From Deltaproteobacteria bacterium (lineage in GTDB: Bacteria > Myxococcota_A > Polyangia > Polyangiales > Polyangiaceae), in assembly GCA_003235365.1 (NCBI GenBank), contig QJWJ01000114.1, positions 1 through 64,000 of the forward strand: 64,000 nt of DNA, read 5' to 3'. Under the pieces are notes generated by a model. It saw nothing but the letters and a program-made list of their open reading frames with translations, had not been told where the DNA came from and searched no databases. Both the position numbers and the translations under genes were made by a program. This document shows positions 9,346 to 18,573 of the stretch, piece after piece (within the stretch, counting starts at the first letter, position 1; every line of letters starts with the position of its first letter).

Positions 9346-11049
9346 TCACGGCGTCGACGCGGCGGCGTCGACTTCGCCGCGTGGCCGCCCGACGCCAGCG
9401 TTGTTCGGGGGCAGTTCCAATTGCGGCAACGGATTACCTTCGTGTTGCTTGCGGAACTGCACATATCCTCCCATCAGCGCGCGGTAGAAGAGGGTCGCGA
9501 GGACTTCCTGTCCTGCCAAAGTCGGATGGGAGAAATCCGGATTCGCCAACCTGGGGTTGGCGTGGTACCAGCGCCCGATGGAATCGGCGCCCCCCATCGC
9601 ACTGAACGTGTCGAAAAACGCGCAGCCGCCTTCGAGCGCGACTTTGCGCTGAGATTCAACGAGCTTTGGAACGATTCGACGCGTTTGAATGCCATACTTT
9701 CCGACGCGCTCGCCGTGATCGATCAACGACATGATCAGGCAAGATGCGTTCGGACGGCCCGCGCGAAACTTCGCGATCACACGCGAGTACTCGTCCTCGT
9801 ATGGCTGCATCGTTCGGTACAGGTCCATCTTCTGGCGTTGCACGTCATTTCCGCCAAACATGAACACCATCAGATCGACATCGCGCCGCGCGACCTGCCA
9901 CGCGATGTGCTCGGGTCTCTGGTAGTCCAACCGTTGCGTGAACGAGCCAATCAACGACAGCTCGTCCCAAACGGCCCCTGGCACATCTCGCTCCAGAACC
10001 ACACCGTAGCCCCGCGCTTCACCCTGGCCGATGGCGCGAACCTCGAACCGGTGCGGTCCGTCGGGAACCTCGATGGTCTCGACGGCGTCGCCAGGCTCCG
10101 CCGAACGCGTGTCCACGACACGTTCTACCTCACCGTCGACTTTGATCTGAAAACGCCCACCGTCCGGGTCCTGCGCGTACCACAACTCGAAGCGCGAAAC
10201 GCTCGACCCAAAGCCCTCCTTCGACGTTCGCCAGCGGCTGGTACCGCCACCGGATGACCGCGAGCTGACGCCCGCATAGCCATATCTCCCGTCCGACTCA
10301 CACTTGAAGATGATTTCGCAGGATCGCCAGCCTCCACGGTCGGCATATACGACCCCTCGGTGTGAGTAAGCCAAGTTGTAGCGTCCCAGAGCGTGAAACC
10401 CGTGCCCCGCATCCCCGAAGCGCGCCTGGAGCTGGCGGCGAATCGCGTGAGTCAGACCATCGCCACCGAGAACGGAGTCTCCCCAATGGCTACCCCGAGT
10501 GATCGCACCGGGAACCTGCAACTCCGTGAGCGTGAGCTGACCGTAGTAATGGTCCAGACGGTCGAGGCCTTCGATGGGGACTGCCACCTCCTGGTCGTCT
10601 TCCGCGTGGGGCTCGTATGGCGGGTACAGTTTCACCGGGGCCGAGAGCTGTGACGGAACTGCAGAAGCGGCGGTCGTACTCATCACGGTGCTCGGGGCTG
10701 CGTTTGGTAGGGCCGGCGCCCGCGCGACTTGGCTCGCGAGCGCTTCGAACTCGGCCATACTCCGCTGTTCTTTTTCCGCGGCCACACCCTGCCCCAGAAG
10801 CTCGCGCCCGACGATGTTCCAAAATGGGATGTAGTCTTCATCGGGGCTCCAGGGACGTAGCCCATGCAGCGCCGGTACGACGTAGGTCGATGCGATGAGC
10901 ACCCCGAGCGCAGCCCCAGCACCGAGCAGGCGGCGGCGTGCCCCATCAGCAATGCTGCCGCGACTCGGCGCGTCTTCGGACAGCTCGACGCTAGCGTGTT
11001 GCTGCTCGCCGTCGAGCAGTCCTTCTGGCGTCGGTCGATCCTCGGTCAT
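9346..11049 (-). CDS. Membrane-anchored SGNH/GDSL-family protein (paralogue 2, AlgJ/AlgX-like role)
   Basis: Translation from the ATG at 11049 gives 567 residues; the frame is open further upstream but would overlap the MBOAT gene. A short cytoplasmic tail is followed by one membrane helix (about residues 40-60, RLLGAGAALGVLIASTYVV), then a periplasmic domain. SGNH motifs: GSHWGDS at 186-192, FMFGGNDV, and a C-terminal DFSHPTLAG (DxxH). It is related to the protein at 6759-8267. It lies 92 bp downstream of the AlgI-like gene on the same strand, and membrane MBOAT plus periplasmic SGNH partner is the known architecture of polysaccharide O-acetylation machines (AlgI/AlgJ/AlgX, PatA/PatB). The polymer is unknown. 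Confidence 0.87.
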   Translation of the reverse strand: MTEDRPTPEGLLDGEQQHASVELSEDAPSRGSIADGARRRLLGAGAALGVLIASTYVVPALHGLRPWSPDEDYIPFWNIVGRELLGQGVAAEKEQRSMAEFEALASQVARAPALPNAAPSTVMSTTAASAVPSQLSAPVKLYPPYEPHAEDDQEVAVPIEGLDRLDHYYGQLTLTELQVPGAITRGSHWGDSVLGGDGLTHAIRRQLQARFGDAGHGFHALGRYNLAYSHRGVVYADRGGWRSCEIIFKCESDGRYGYAGVSSRSSGGGTSRWRTSKEGFGSSVSRFELWYAQDPDGGRFQIKVDGEVERVVDTRSAEPGDAVETIEVPDGPHRFEVRAIGQGEARGYGVVLERDVPGAVWDELSLIGSFTQRLDYQRPEHIAWQVARRDVDLMVFMFGGNDVQRQKMDLYRTMQPYEDEYSRVIAKFRAGRPNASCLIMSLIDHGERVGKYGIQTRRIVPKLVESQRKVALEGGCAFFDTFSAMGGADSIGRWYHANPRLANPDFSHPTLAGQEVLATLFYRALMGGYVQFRKQHEGNPLPQLELPPNNAGVGRPRGEVDAAASTP

Positions 11050-11141
11050 CTCGGTGCGGTGGCCTCGTGGGGCGGACCGTGGCGCGGCCGTGCAGAAAAA
11101 GCAAGTGTATGCACTCGGGGTACCGCCGGCGCCCAGGGCGT

Positions 11142-12839
11142 TCAGAAGGCGAAGTAGATGTTGGCGCGAGGGCCATCGAGCGCGTGGGCGACGAGGGCCG
11201 CAACCATGCCCAATGCCAGCCCCAGCGCCGGTGCCGGCAATGCCCGGACGGCCCGAGTCCCCAACCGCTCGGTCCAATCTGCCGGAGTGAAGTGATACGC
11301 AAGACCGCACGCGAGCAACAGGGCGATCCCGTTGTGTGCCAACAGGGACAGCGCCGGGGCGAGCCCTCCCAGCCACGCCTGATGGTGCTCGACCCAGGTG
11401 AACATCCCCTGAATGCGAAACAAACCGGGACGCACCCCGAACCCATCCCAGTGGACCAGCTTGCCCACCATGGCTGAAGCGTGTTCGAGATCGTCGGCGC
11501 GGAAGAAGACACGCGACAGCGTCGTGAAGTGAAACGACAGCAACACGTGCAGCGGGATCGTCCATGGCGCGGTCCTGGCGCGCGGCAGTAGGGAGTTGAG
11601 CAGAGCCACTGCGCCCGCAGCCCCACCGAGCCAAAGCCCCGCCACGGTATCGAGTTCGAGTACGAATACCCCCAGCACGGCAACCAAACAGGCCGCAACG
11701 CCGCTCACCGACAGTGGCCCGAGTCCCACACCTTCCACGCCGGTACTCGCCCGCTGACGGTTGTAGCGATTGTAGAGCATGGCCAATGCCTGAAGATTTC
11801 CGTAGACCACGAAGTTCCAACTCGCGCCATGCCACATGCCGACGAGAAACATCGTGAGCCACAGGTTGAAGTAGACCCGACCAGACGAGCCGCGACTTCC
11901 GCCCAGAGGGAAGAACAAGTAGTCCCGCAGCCACGTGGACAACGTCATGTGCCACCGGCGCCAGAACTCCGCGACGTCTCTCGCCTGATATGGCCGGTCG
12001 AAGTTCTCCGGAAGGCGAAATCCGAGCAAACGCGCTATGCCGATGGCGATGTCGGAGTACCCGGAAAAATCCGCGTAGATCTGCAGGGTAAACGCGTACA
12101 GAGCCAGGAGGTTCTCCAGCGACGAGTAGTCATCGGGAGATGTAAACACGACGTCGGTGAAGTACGCCGCGATGAAGTCGCCGAGAATGACCTTCTTCAG
12201 CAACCCCTTGAGGATCCGGTGCACGGCGAAGTTGACGTCCTCAGCATCGACTCGCAACGGCTTGCGGAGTTGGGGCAGAAACTCCGAAGCGCGAACGATC
12301 GGCCCCGCCACGAGTTGCGGGAAGAAGGAAACGAACAAGGAGAAACGCAGTAAGCTGCGCTCAGCCGACAACTGGCCTCGGTACACGTCGATCGTGTAGC
12401 TGAGACTCTGAAAGGTGTAGAAACTGATCCCAATGGGTAGCGCAGTCTCGAAAACCCCCGCGCTCCACGGAAGGCCCAATACCCCAGCGATGTCCCCACC
12501 CGCACGCAGGGCAAATCCTGTGTACTTGAAGTAGGCAAGTAGTCCGAGGTTGCCAATCAAGCTTGCCCCGAGCCCGACGTGCCGGCGAAACGCTGGTCGC
12601 GGGGCGGACGCGATGATCAGGGCCGCACAGTAGTCCAGAAGGGTTGACGCGACGAGCAGTCCGACGAAGTACCACGGAGTTGGTAGTCCCCCACCCGTCG
12701 GCTTCGCGCTCGCCGCGTAGAAGAAGTAACTGGCGACCAGCAGCAACGACCAACGTGCTCGAATCGTGCCGCGTGCAATCCAGTACAAGAGCAGTACGGG
12801 CGCGAAGAACAGCAAGAAATCGAAGCTGGCGAACAGCAT
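11142..12839 (-). CDS. MBOAT family O-acyltransferase (AlgI/PatA-like)
   Basis: The 565-residue protein has 10 or more membrane segments and the AlgI signature regions: SYFFYA near residue 38, FPQLVAGPIVRASEF near 173, ADFSGYSDIAIGIARLLGF near 256, and the two catalytic His candidates, His297 in RRWHMTLSTWLRDY and His337 in GMWHGASWN. AlgI-type MBOATs pass acetyl groups across the inner membrane to a periplasmic SGNH partner for exopolysaccharide or peptidoglycan O-acetylation. The SGNH gene downstream (9346-11049) is the likely partner. The last 80 residues extend past the usual AlgI end with three more hydrophobic segments. No polysaccharide synthase gene is in view. Confidence 0.93.
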   Translation of the reverse strand: MLFASFDFLLFFAPVLLLYWIARGTIRARWSLLLVASYFFYAASAKPTGGGLPTPWYFVGLLVASTLLDYCAALIIASAPRPAFRRHVGLGASLIGNLGLLAYFKYTGFALRAGGDIAGVLGLPWSAGVFETALPIGISFYTFQSLSYTIDVYRGQLSAERSLLRFSLFVSFFPQLVAGPIVRASEFLPQLRKPLRVDAEDVNFAVHRILKGLLKKVILGDFIAAYFTDVVFTSPDDYSSLENLLALYAFTLQIYADFSGYSDIAIGIARLLGFRLPENFDRPYQARDVAEFWRRWHMTLSTWLRDYLFFPLGGSRGSSGRVYFNLWLTMFLVGMWHGASWNFVVYGNLQALAMLYNRYNRQRASTGVEGVGLGPLSVSGVAACLVAVLGVFVLELDTVAGLWLGGAAGAVALLNSLLPRARTAPWTIPLHVLLSFHFTTLSRVFFRADDLEHASAMVGKLVHWDGFGVRPGLFRIQGMFTWVEHHQAWLGGLAPALSLLAHNGIALLLACGLAYHFTPADWTERLGTRAVRALPAPALGLALGMVAALVAHALDGPRANIYFAF

Positions 12840-13447
12840 GGGCGACTCTGAACAGGGGTCCCAATTTCAGCGAGACAGTGAAGGACGCTCGACCGGAAGG
12901 TCGGGGGCGGTCTATCAGATTAGGCCTCCCAACGTGTACGATTTGGCTGTCATGGCCCCTCCCGGGGCGCGCCCGCACAGAGCAGAATGTCGGCTGCCGC
13001 GTCAAATCGAGCCCCAGCAGCACGGCTGTGTGCCTGCTGACGGGTGCCCCGGCAACACATGTGAGATCCGACGATCTGCCCCCCAGACCGCTGCCGACAT
13101 GTGCAGCACGTCGGCGATTTCGGCGATCGCGCCCGTTCCGGGGAGAACCCCGTTCCGGGGAGGCGGAACCGTTAACGGAGTGGGTTGAATTAGGCAAACC
13201 CGAGGGTTACTCAGCAAGGCGACGACGTATCATCTGCAGCGCACGATGGGCGCAGGCGATTCACGATGCACCAACGTGGCAGATGGCAAGACAGGTCGGC
13301 GCCGCGTCGGTGGCGATGAAGCAAAGGATGTGTTCGATGAGTAGTGATAGCCGCCGTACCCTGCAGCCGGGAGCAAGCCATCCTCAACCCTGGGCGTCCG
13401 GCGCAGAAGAGCACACCACGAGCGCCGCTCGCTCGACCACCGGTCCC
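12840..13447. other. Intergenic region with a duplicated CCCGTTCCGGGGAG
   Basis: The 608-bp gap lies between the divergent MBOAT and CBM3 genes and has no convincing gene. It holds a close direct repeat (CCCGTTCCGGGGAG at 13132-13145 and 13149-13162), each copy containing the palindrome CCCCGTTCCGGGG or near it. Promoters for both flanking genes must lie here, but I cannot pick them. Confidence 0.5.
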
Positions 13448-14608
13448 ATGACGGACGGGCGCGGTGCCGACGGTGTTCCCGGGCATCGTGGCCGAGCCCG
13501 GAGCACGTGGGCTTGGGGCGGTGCGCTGGTTACAGCGAGCGTCGTTTGCGCCTGCGGGGAGGAGAGCTCGAGCCCTGCTCCCGAAACGCTGCCGACCACG
13601 TCGAGCACGACCAGCTCCTCGTCGTCGACGAGTTCCAGTTCGACCGGAAGCACCCCGACGACCAGCGCCAGCCCCACATCGACGGAGCCGAACGCCACTG
13701 TTGCGCCGATGCCCACACCGACGGCACCGAGCGACCCGACCGCCGAGCCCTCTGAACCGACCCCGACCAACCCGCTCGCACCGACACAGCCGAGCGCGAC
13801 ACAACCCGTCGCGGCGGGGGGAATGCCCCCAGTCGCGGCAGGAGGCTCCGCTGGAGCCGGAGGCGACGGCGGCGCAATGGGCATCGGAGGAGCAGGCGGT
13901 ACCAATTCGAGCGCGGGCGGCGCAGGCGGAATGGATGGTCGAGGCGGTTCGATCGTGATTGTGGACGCTGGCGTGATGTGGGACGACGGCGGCGCGGACT
14001 CCGACGGGGGAATGGTCATGGATGCGGCGGTGGACTCCGGAACGATGCCCATCGACGCGGCGGAGCCAGAACCAGAGCCGGAGCCGGAGCCGGAGCCAGA
14101 ACCAGAGCCGGAGCCAGAACCAGAGCCAGAACCGGAGACGCCGGTGACGCTCGCGTGCACGTGGGCGCAAGACGGCGCGAGTACGTACTACTTCGGCATC
14201 AACCTGACATTGACCAATCTCGATGCGGCGGATCTCGATTTGACCAAGGTCGAGATTCGCTACTACCTGTCGGAAGACGGCAATACCAACACGATGGTAC
14301 AACCCAACTACGTGCCACACGGCGCAGTTGCGACGTTGAGCCCAATGGGTGCACAGGCAACCACCGGCGCAGATCTGTTGCTGAGCGTCGAGTTCTCCGG
14401 TTGTGATCCACAAGACGGTTTGCCCTGCATGCTGAGTCAGAATCAGTCCACGAGTACCGTTCAGCTCGGCATCAACGGCAGCGGCCCCTACGACAACACG
14501 AACGACTATTCGTATACGCCGCAGGCAGGCAACCCCTGCGAGTACGCTGCGGTATTCTACGACGGCAATCTCGTCTTCGGAGTCCCGCCGCAGGTGCCAA
14601 ACCCCTGA
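13448..14608 (+). CDS. Lipoprotein with low-complexity linkers and a CBM3-like C-terminal domain
   Basis: From the ATG at 13448 (386 residues) the product has a signal peptide with basic start and lipobox-like VVCAC. Earlier in-frame ATGs exist, so the start is uncertain. Next come a Ser/Thr/Pro-rich linker (about 40-125), a Gly/Ala-rich part (GGAGGTNSSAGGAGG) and a run of twelve Glu-Pro pairs at 14063-14134. The C-terminal 150 residues resemble family 3 carbohydrate-binding modules: LTLTNLDAADLDLTKVEIRY, then the ending YDGNLVFGVPP. CBM3 domains bind cellulose or act as structural modules in cellulases. No catalytic domain is present, so this is probably a surface carbohydrate-binding lipoprotein. 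Linker composition is typical of myxobacterial exported proteins. Confidence 0.8.
   Translation: MTDGRGADGVPGHRGRARSTWAWGGALVTASVVCACGEESSSPAPETLPTTSSTTSSSSSTSSSSTGSTPTTSASPTSTEPNATVAPMPTPTAPSDPTAEPSEPTPTNPLAPTQPSATQPVAAGGMPPVAAGGSAGAGGDGGAMGIGGAGGTNSSAGGAGGMDGRGGSIVIVDAGVMWDDGGADSDGGMVMDAAVDSGTMPIDAAEPEPEPEPEPEPEPEPEPEPEPEPETPVTLACTWAQDGASTYYFGINLTLTNLDAADLDLTKVEIRYYLSEDGNTNTMVQPNYVPHGAVATLSPMGAQATTGADLLLSVEFSGCDPQDGLPCMLSQNQSTSTVQLGINGSGPYDNTNDYSYTPQAGNPCEYAAVFYDGNLVFGVPPQVPNP
14063..14134 (+). repeat. Glu-Pro coding repeat, (EP)12
   Basis: Twelve consecutive GAR-CCR dicodons encode (EP)12 inside the CBM3-like lipoprotein. The codons vary between GAG/GAA and CCA/CCG, so the DNA is not a perfect repeat and the array is probably kept as a rigid, extended protein spacer. 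Confidence 0.9.
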
Positions 14609-14827
14609 GCATCCAGGTATCCGAGCAGCTGCAGCCATCCGTCGAGCCACCGAAGGCGACCTGGAGTGGTACCGCTGCCGAGGAGCGGCGGGTCTGAGTG
14701 AGAGTTCGCGTACACTCACTCGATGCAACCCAGAACGGAGTCGACAAGACGACTGCAACGGGTCGGCTTTGGGGAACCTCACCCAACGAGGGTTCGAAAA
14801 ACCGCCCGACAATCGTGCTCGCCCATT

Positions 14828-15277
14828 CTAGAAGGCTCGCTCCGAATCGAGAAGGAGCGTGACGGGTCCACTGTTGTTCAGGGACACCTCCATCTGCGCC
14901 CGGAACCGGCCCGTCTCGACCGGCACGCCCAGCTTTCGACAATCGTCGCAGAAATACTCGAACAGCTCGCGCGCCACTTGCGGCTCCATCGCGCGAGAGA
15001 AGCTCGGGCGGTTGCCACGGCGACAGTCACCCAGAAGCGTGAACTGCGAGATGGCCAGGACTCGACCGCCGATGTCGACTACCGACTTGTTCATCTTATC
15101 GGCCTCGTCCTCGAAGATGCGCGCACTGACAACTTTGCGAGCGAGCCACTCGGCGTCCGACTTCTTGTCCGACTCGGCGACACCGACGAGAGCGCACAGG
15201 CCCTGACGGATCTCGCCGATGACATCCCCGTCCACCTCGACTTTGGCCCAACTTACCCGCTGAAGCACCGCGCGCAT
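14828..15277 (-). CDS. dtd: D-aminoacyl-tRNA deacylase
   Basis: The 149-residue protein has the DTD signatures: N-terminal MRAVLQRVSWAKVEVDG, the catalytic SQFTLLGDCRRGNRPSF (Ser-Gln-Phe-Thr) near residues 77-93 and the C-terminal chirality-proofreading NSGPVT near 134-139. It hydrolyses D-amino acids from mischarged tRNA, and glycine from tRNA-Ala. Length matches the family (about 145-150). It converges with the CBM3 lipoprotein gene and has no operon partner. Confidence 0.96.
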   Translation of the reverse strand: MRAVLQRVSWAKVEVDGDVIGEIRQGLCALVGVAESDKKSDAEWLARKVVSARIFEDEADKMNKSVVDIGGRVLAISQFTLLGDCRRGNRPSFSRAMEPQVARELFEYFCDDCRKLGVPVETGRFRAQMEVSLNNSGPVTLLLDSERAF

Positions 15278-15492
15278 GGGCGCGTGCTACCCTTCCACGA
15301 CACGAGTGACAACGTCAAACCGCCTCGTGGGCACACCATTTGCTAGCATCCGAATCCAAGCGCGCTGCGTCCAAGCGGCTCGCAACGAGCAACGTACGAC
15401 GCCTTCAACATTCCCCCGGTCGACAAGGCATCCGATTCAACACGAGCGACGAGCCTTCAGACCGCGCAAGCCTTTCTCCACCACATCGCTCC

Positions 15493-16260
15493 GTGCCACC
15501 CATCGACTCCGAGTTTCCACCACAGGTGCGCTGCGCGCGCTGCGACCAAGCCGAATGCCAGGGCTGCTCCCCTCCGCGACGCGTCGAGGTGACGTGCATC
15601 GAATGGGAGAGTGCTGCTGTGCCAGGTCCGCGGGCGCTGTGGAGGACGACGTGCCAGAGTGTCACGGCATGGAGCGCCTGGTTACCCGAGCTGTCGAGAT
15701 GCCGCCCCCGACGCGCCTGGACCTTTGCGCTCCTGAGTGAACTGACCGCCAGCACCTCCTTGTGTGCCATCGGTGCACTCGCCATCGGGCTGGTGTTCCC
15801 GAACTTCGCACGAATTCTGGCCCAACGAACGAGCACGTGGCTTTGGCTGCTGACAGCCACGCTGGGGTTCGCACTGTTCATGGTCGCACTTCACGCCCTG
15901 TGGGCACTTTGCCTCGAGCTCCTGTTGCGCTTGGAAGGCAAGAGAGCGGATACGGACAGCAGCCTCAGCTTTGGGCTGTACGCCTGTGGGTGGGACTTGT
16001 TGACATCCCCGGCTGGGTTGCTACTTGCGGTCGTGACGCTCGGCCCGAAATCGGGATGGCAGTGTGTGCGACAAGCGGCATTGGTCCCCAAGCACGCACT
16101 GACCGACTATCTCTTGCATCAACGAGACGTGAGGCCAGACCGTGCAATGACCATCGCGGTGTTGTCGTTCCTGGCTTCGGTGCTCGTCTTGATTCTGACG
16201 TGTGGGTTACCGATCTTCGCTTCCGTGTTTGGGCAACTCTCACTCCTGCGGCTGCTGTAG
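15493..16260 (+). CDS. Membrane protein with N-terminal Cys4 cluster, unknown function
   Basis: A GTG at 15493 gives 255 residues; the frame is open back to 15340, but the extra segment is Arg/Ser-rich without structure. Residues near 10-25 contain CARCDQAECQGC (C-x2-C-x4-C-x2-C), which could bind zinc. After a soluble segment with further Cys residues come four hydrophobic stretches: TSLCAIGALAIGLVF, LWLLTATLGFALFMVALHAL, SPAGLLLAVVTLG and MTIAVLSFLASVLVLILTCGLP. The layout resembles zinc-ribbon/Yip1-like membrane proteins common in myxobacteria, but I do not recognise the family. It is convergent with the lipoprotein gene 7 bp downstream. Confidence 0.7.
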   Translation: MPPIDSEFPPQVRCARCDQAECQGCSPPRRVEVTCIEWESAAVPGPRALWRTTCQSVTAWSAWLPELSRCRPRRAWTFALLSELTASTSLCAIGALAIGLVFPNFARILAQRTSTWLWLLTATLGFALFMVALHALWALCLELLLRLEGKRADTDSSLSFGLYACGWDLLTSPAGLLLAVVTLGPKSGWQCVRQAALVPKHALTDYLLHQRDVRPDRAMTIAVLSFLASVLVLILTCGLPIFASVFGQLSLLRLL

Positions 16261-16267
16261 AACGCCC

Positions 16268-16915
16268 TCAGAGATCGTCCTCACGCACGAATCGTCCCCA
16301 ACCGTGCGTCGAACCCACCGAGGACGGGTCGTCCGCAGCTTCGACCTCAGCGCTGAACGTGACCAGCGTGCCTTCCAACGCGGGCAAGCGATTGAGGTGA
16401 CTGATCTCGACGAGCAACGGCGCCAAATAACACCAGCCATCTTCGCGGCAGTCCCACCGACGCACGACTCCGGGCCCATTGTTTGGAGCGGGTTCACGTT
16501 CTCGGTCGAGGTAGTTGACGAGAGTGACTCTCGCGTAGGCGTCACGCGAGGGCTCCGACTCGGTTCGGAAGCGCAGCGCAAGACGCGCCGTGAGCCCAGC
16601 TTGGCCTACACCACCAATGGGGATCGAACAGCCGTCGTTCAAGGGCAACAAATCGACACCGGTCAGCGGATCGAGCGCCCCGAGTTCGACTTCCAGCGGC
16701 CCGGTAGCTTCGGGCAACGGCTCGGCACCAAGAGGTGTTTCGAAACACGACTCGGGCAACTCGGACGACGCATCGCTGACGGGCGGCGTGCCCGAGTCGT
16801 GCAGCGACGTTCCGACCTCGGTCCCTTTGCCAGCCACGTCGCGAGTAGGCTGCGGGTCGCCCGCGCAACCAGTGCACAGAACGATCAAGGCGCTGTATCT
16901 ACACTTCCGAAGCAT
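16268..16915 (-). CDS. Predicted lipoprotein of unknown function
   Basis: The 215-residue product starts with a signal peptide and lipobox (SALIVLCTGC, acylated Cys17), followed by a polar linker and a compact C-terminal part of mixed composition (RLALRFRTESEP, FVREDDL at the end). Two Cys in WDCREDGWCYLAP may form a disulfide. I do not recognise a family. The stop lies 7 bp from the convergent membrane-protein gene. Confidence 0.7.
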   Translation of the reverse strand: MLRKCRYSALIVLCTGCAGDPQPTRDVAGKGTEVGTSLHDSGTPPVSDASSELPESCFETPLGAEPLPEATGPLEVELGALDPLTGVDLLPLNDGCSIPIGGVGQAGLTARLALRFRTESEPSRDAYARVTLVNYLDREREPAPNNGPGVVRRWDCREDGWCYLAPLLVEISHLNRLPALEGTLVTFSAEVEAADDPSSVGSTHGWGRFVREDDL

Positions 16916-17155
16916 GAACGCTCACCCGAACTGTACCAGCCATTCGGCTGACCTCCAGGCTCTTCCTGTCGCTGATGCGTGGCATGCCAGAACGCGCGCG
17001 GAACAGCCAGGAATCGATGAAACGCACAGGATTGTCCCGCTTGCGCGAGGGTGGAGGGCACCGCAGCGCCGCTACCGGGGGCGTGCCGGAAGCTCTCACC
17101 TCCGCGGCGAGACAAGCAGCGGTGGCGGGGCGGCCGAGGCCCGCCTGTCGCCGCC

Positions 17156-18328
17156 TCAGGGCTCGAGCGCGGCGACGGCGGAGCCGATGAGATTCGCCTC
17201 ATCGGTGCGCACCACCTTTGCAGTGTGTCCGGCCGACAACAACGTTCGCAACGTACTGTCGACTCGGGTCGCGTACGCGGGATCGCCCCAGAAGAACGTG
17301 CCCTCGGCGAGAATGCCGACCGCATCCTCACTGGGCCCGTACAACTCGATCACTCCGGCGAGCGACGCTGCGACCAAGTCCGCAGAGCGAGCCAGCAACG
17401 CCGCAGCAACATCGCGCGCTTCTCCTGACCCAGTATCACGCAACTGAACCAACTGCCCGGTGCCCGCATACGGGTCGAACCCTGGAGTGTTTGGCAACGC
17501 CTTGGCGAAGACGAACGGCAAGTAGAACCCCGACACTGCTTTCTCGAAGCGCTGAAAGCTGGGGTTGTCGCTCTCGGCATCCACCTCGTCATCGAAGGGC
17601 GTGAGGTGTGGCGGAGCGAAGTTACCGGACTCGAGATTGACCGCCATCTTGCCGCGATAGTCTTTCGGGATCTTGCTCGACTGGCCGGCATCGAAGAAGC
17701 CAGCCATGTTGTTACCCGTTCCGACGATGAGCCCGATCGTGCGCTCGCTGGGAACCTCGGCGTGAACCGATGCACCGCCGAGCATGCTCGCCACCGTATC
17801 GTTCAACACGCGCACTGCGCCGGGTGCACACCCCACACTCTGTAGGGAGGCGCGCAGGCTGCTACCTACCAATGTCCCCTCGACGCCAGGTATGTCGATG
17901 CCTTTCGTCCAGCGCAGCAGGCGACTGTCGCGATCGGGGGAGTTCTCCGAAGGGTAGGAAAAGCAATAACCGACGGGAAGTCCAGGTGCGGGGGCGACTT
18001 CCTTTGCAAGCCCAGCCTGTGCGTCGAAGAACTCTTGCCCACTGAGCTTCTCGCCCTCGCGCATCGGGAGCGTGCGCTTGACGGGACCGGAAACACAGGT
18101 TCCGCGCCCTTGCTCGAGCTCCACCACTGCCGCCCGCATGTTCGTCCCGCCCGTGTCGATGACGAGCGCCCTCCCCTCAATCTCGCGGTTCGGCGCGCCG
18201 AAATAGGACGGAAGCGCTTTGATTTCCGCTCCGTGGCTCTCGAGCCCTTCTTTGATCCGCTCAGTGAGGGCCTGTTTGATGTCGACTAGTTGGGCGTGAG
18301 AAAGCTCGAGTTGTCGTGCCAACGTCAT
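17156..18328 (-). CDS. Hexokinase (eukaryotic-type family)
   Basis: Starting at the ATG at 18328 gives 390 residues. The hexokinase-family motifs are intact: phosphate-1 DTGGTNMRAAVVE near residue 58, sugar-binding CFSYPSEN near 117, WTKGIDIPGVEG near 135, NDTVASMLGG near 170 and GLIVGTGNNMAGF near 195, then an adenosine segment near the C-terminus. The SYPSEN/NDT pattern belongs to the eukaryotic hexokinase family, which is rare in bacteria; most bacteria use ROK or Glk glucokinases. It would make glucose-6-phosphate from glucose and ATP. Its position beside glycogen-branching, debranching and amylomaltase genes fits re-phosphorylation of glucose released from glycogen. Confidence 0.92.
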   Translation of the reverse strand: MTLARQLELSHAQLVDIKQALTERIKEGLESHGAEIKALPSYFGAPNREIEGRALVIDTGGTNMRAAVVELEQGRGTCVSGPVKRTLPMREGEKLSGQEFFDAQAGLAKEVAPAPGLPVGYCFSYPSENSPDRDSRLLRWTKGIDIPGVEGTLVGSSLRASLQSVGCAPGAVRVLNDTVASMLGGASVHAEVPSERTIGLIVGTGNNMAGFFDAGQSSKIPKDYRGKMAVNLESGNFAPPHLTPFDDEVDAESDNPSFQRFEKAVSGFYLPFVFAKALPNTPGFDPYAGTGQLVQLRDTGSGEARDVAAALLARSADLVAASLAGVIELYGPSEDAVGILAEGTFFWGDPAYATRVDSTLRTLLSAGHTAKVVRTDEANLIGSAVAALEP

Positions 18329-18573
18329 GATTCGTGCTCCGAGTTTGCAGCCATCCCGAAGTTCGAATGCCAAAGCCCGACGCTGTCGGAGCGATCGTCA
18401 CGGTCGTAGACCGCGAGGACCGTTGGGTTCGAAGTCCGGTGATGGTGGTTCATCTGTATCGTTGAAAGCGCTGTTCGATTTCCCCGCCTCGGTGAGGTGC
18501 CCGGTAACTCGGAGCGGCGCGACGCGCGATGCTCGAGTGACGGCCCAGCGGAACGGTTCAAAGTCGGCCCCCG

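Noticed and set aside
11050-11955. N-terminal 300 codons joined to the SGNH protein, suggesting a giant fusion
   Set aside because: This stretch is antisense-frame reading through the MBOAT gene; the SGNH protein starts well at ATG 11049 with its own membrane helix.
13189-13230. AGGCAAACCCGAGGGTT resembling the conserved core of a GEMM-I (cyclic di-GMP) riboswitch upstream of the CBM3 gene
   Set aside because: Only the GGCAAACC part matches. The second conserved block (GGGACGCAAAGCC) and the GAAA-type loop are missing, so no riboswitch is claimed.
12644-13447. In-frame extension of the CBM3 lipoprotein by 268 codons
   Set aside because: It overlaps the MBOAT gene start and lacks a fold or hydrophobic signal; a signal peptide follows the ATG at 13448.
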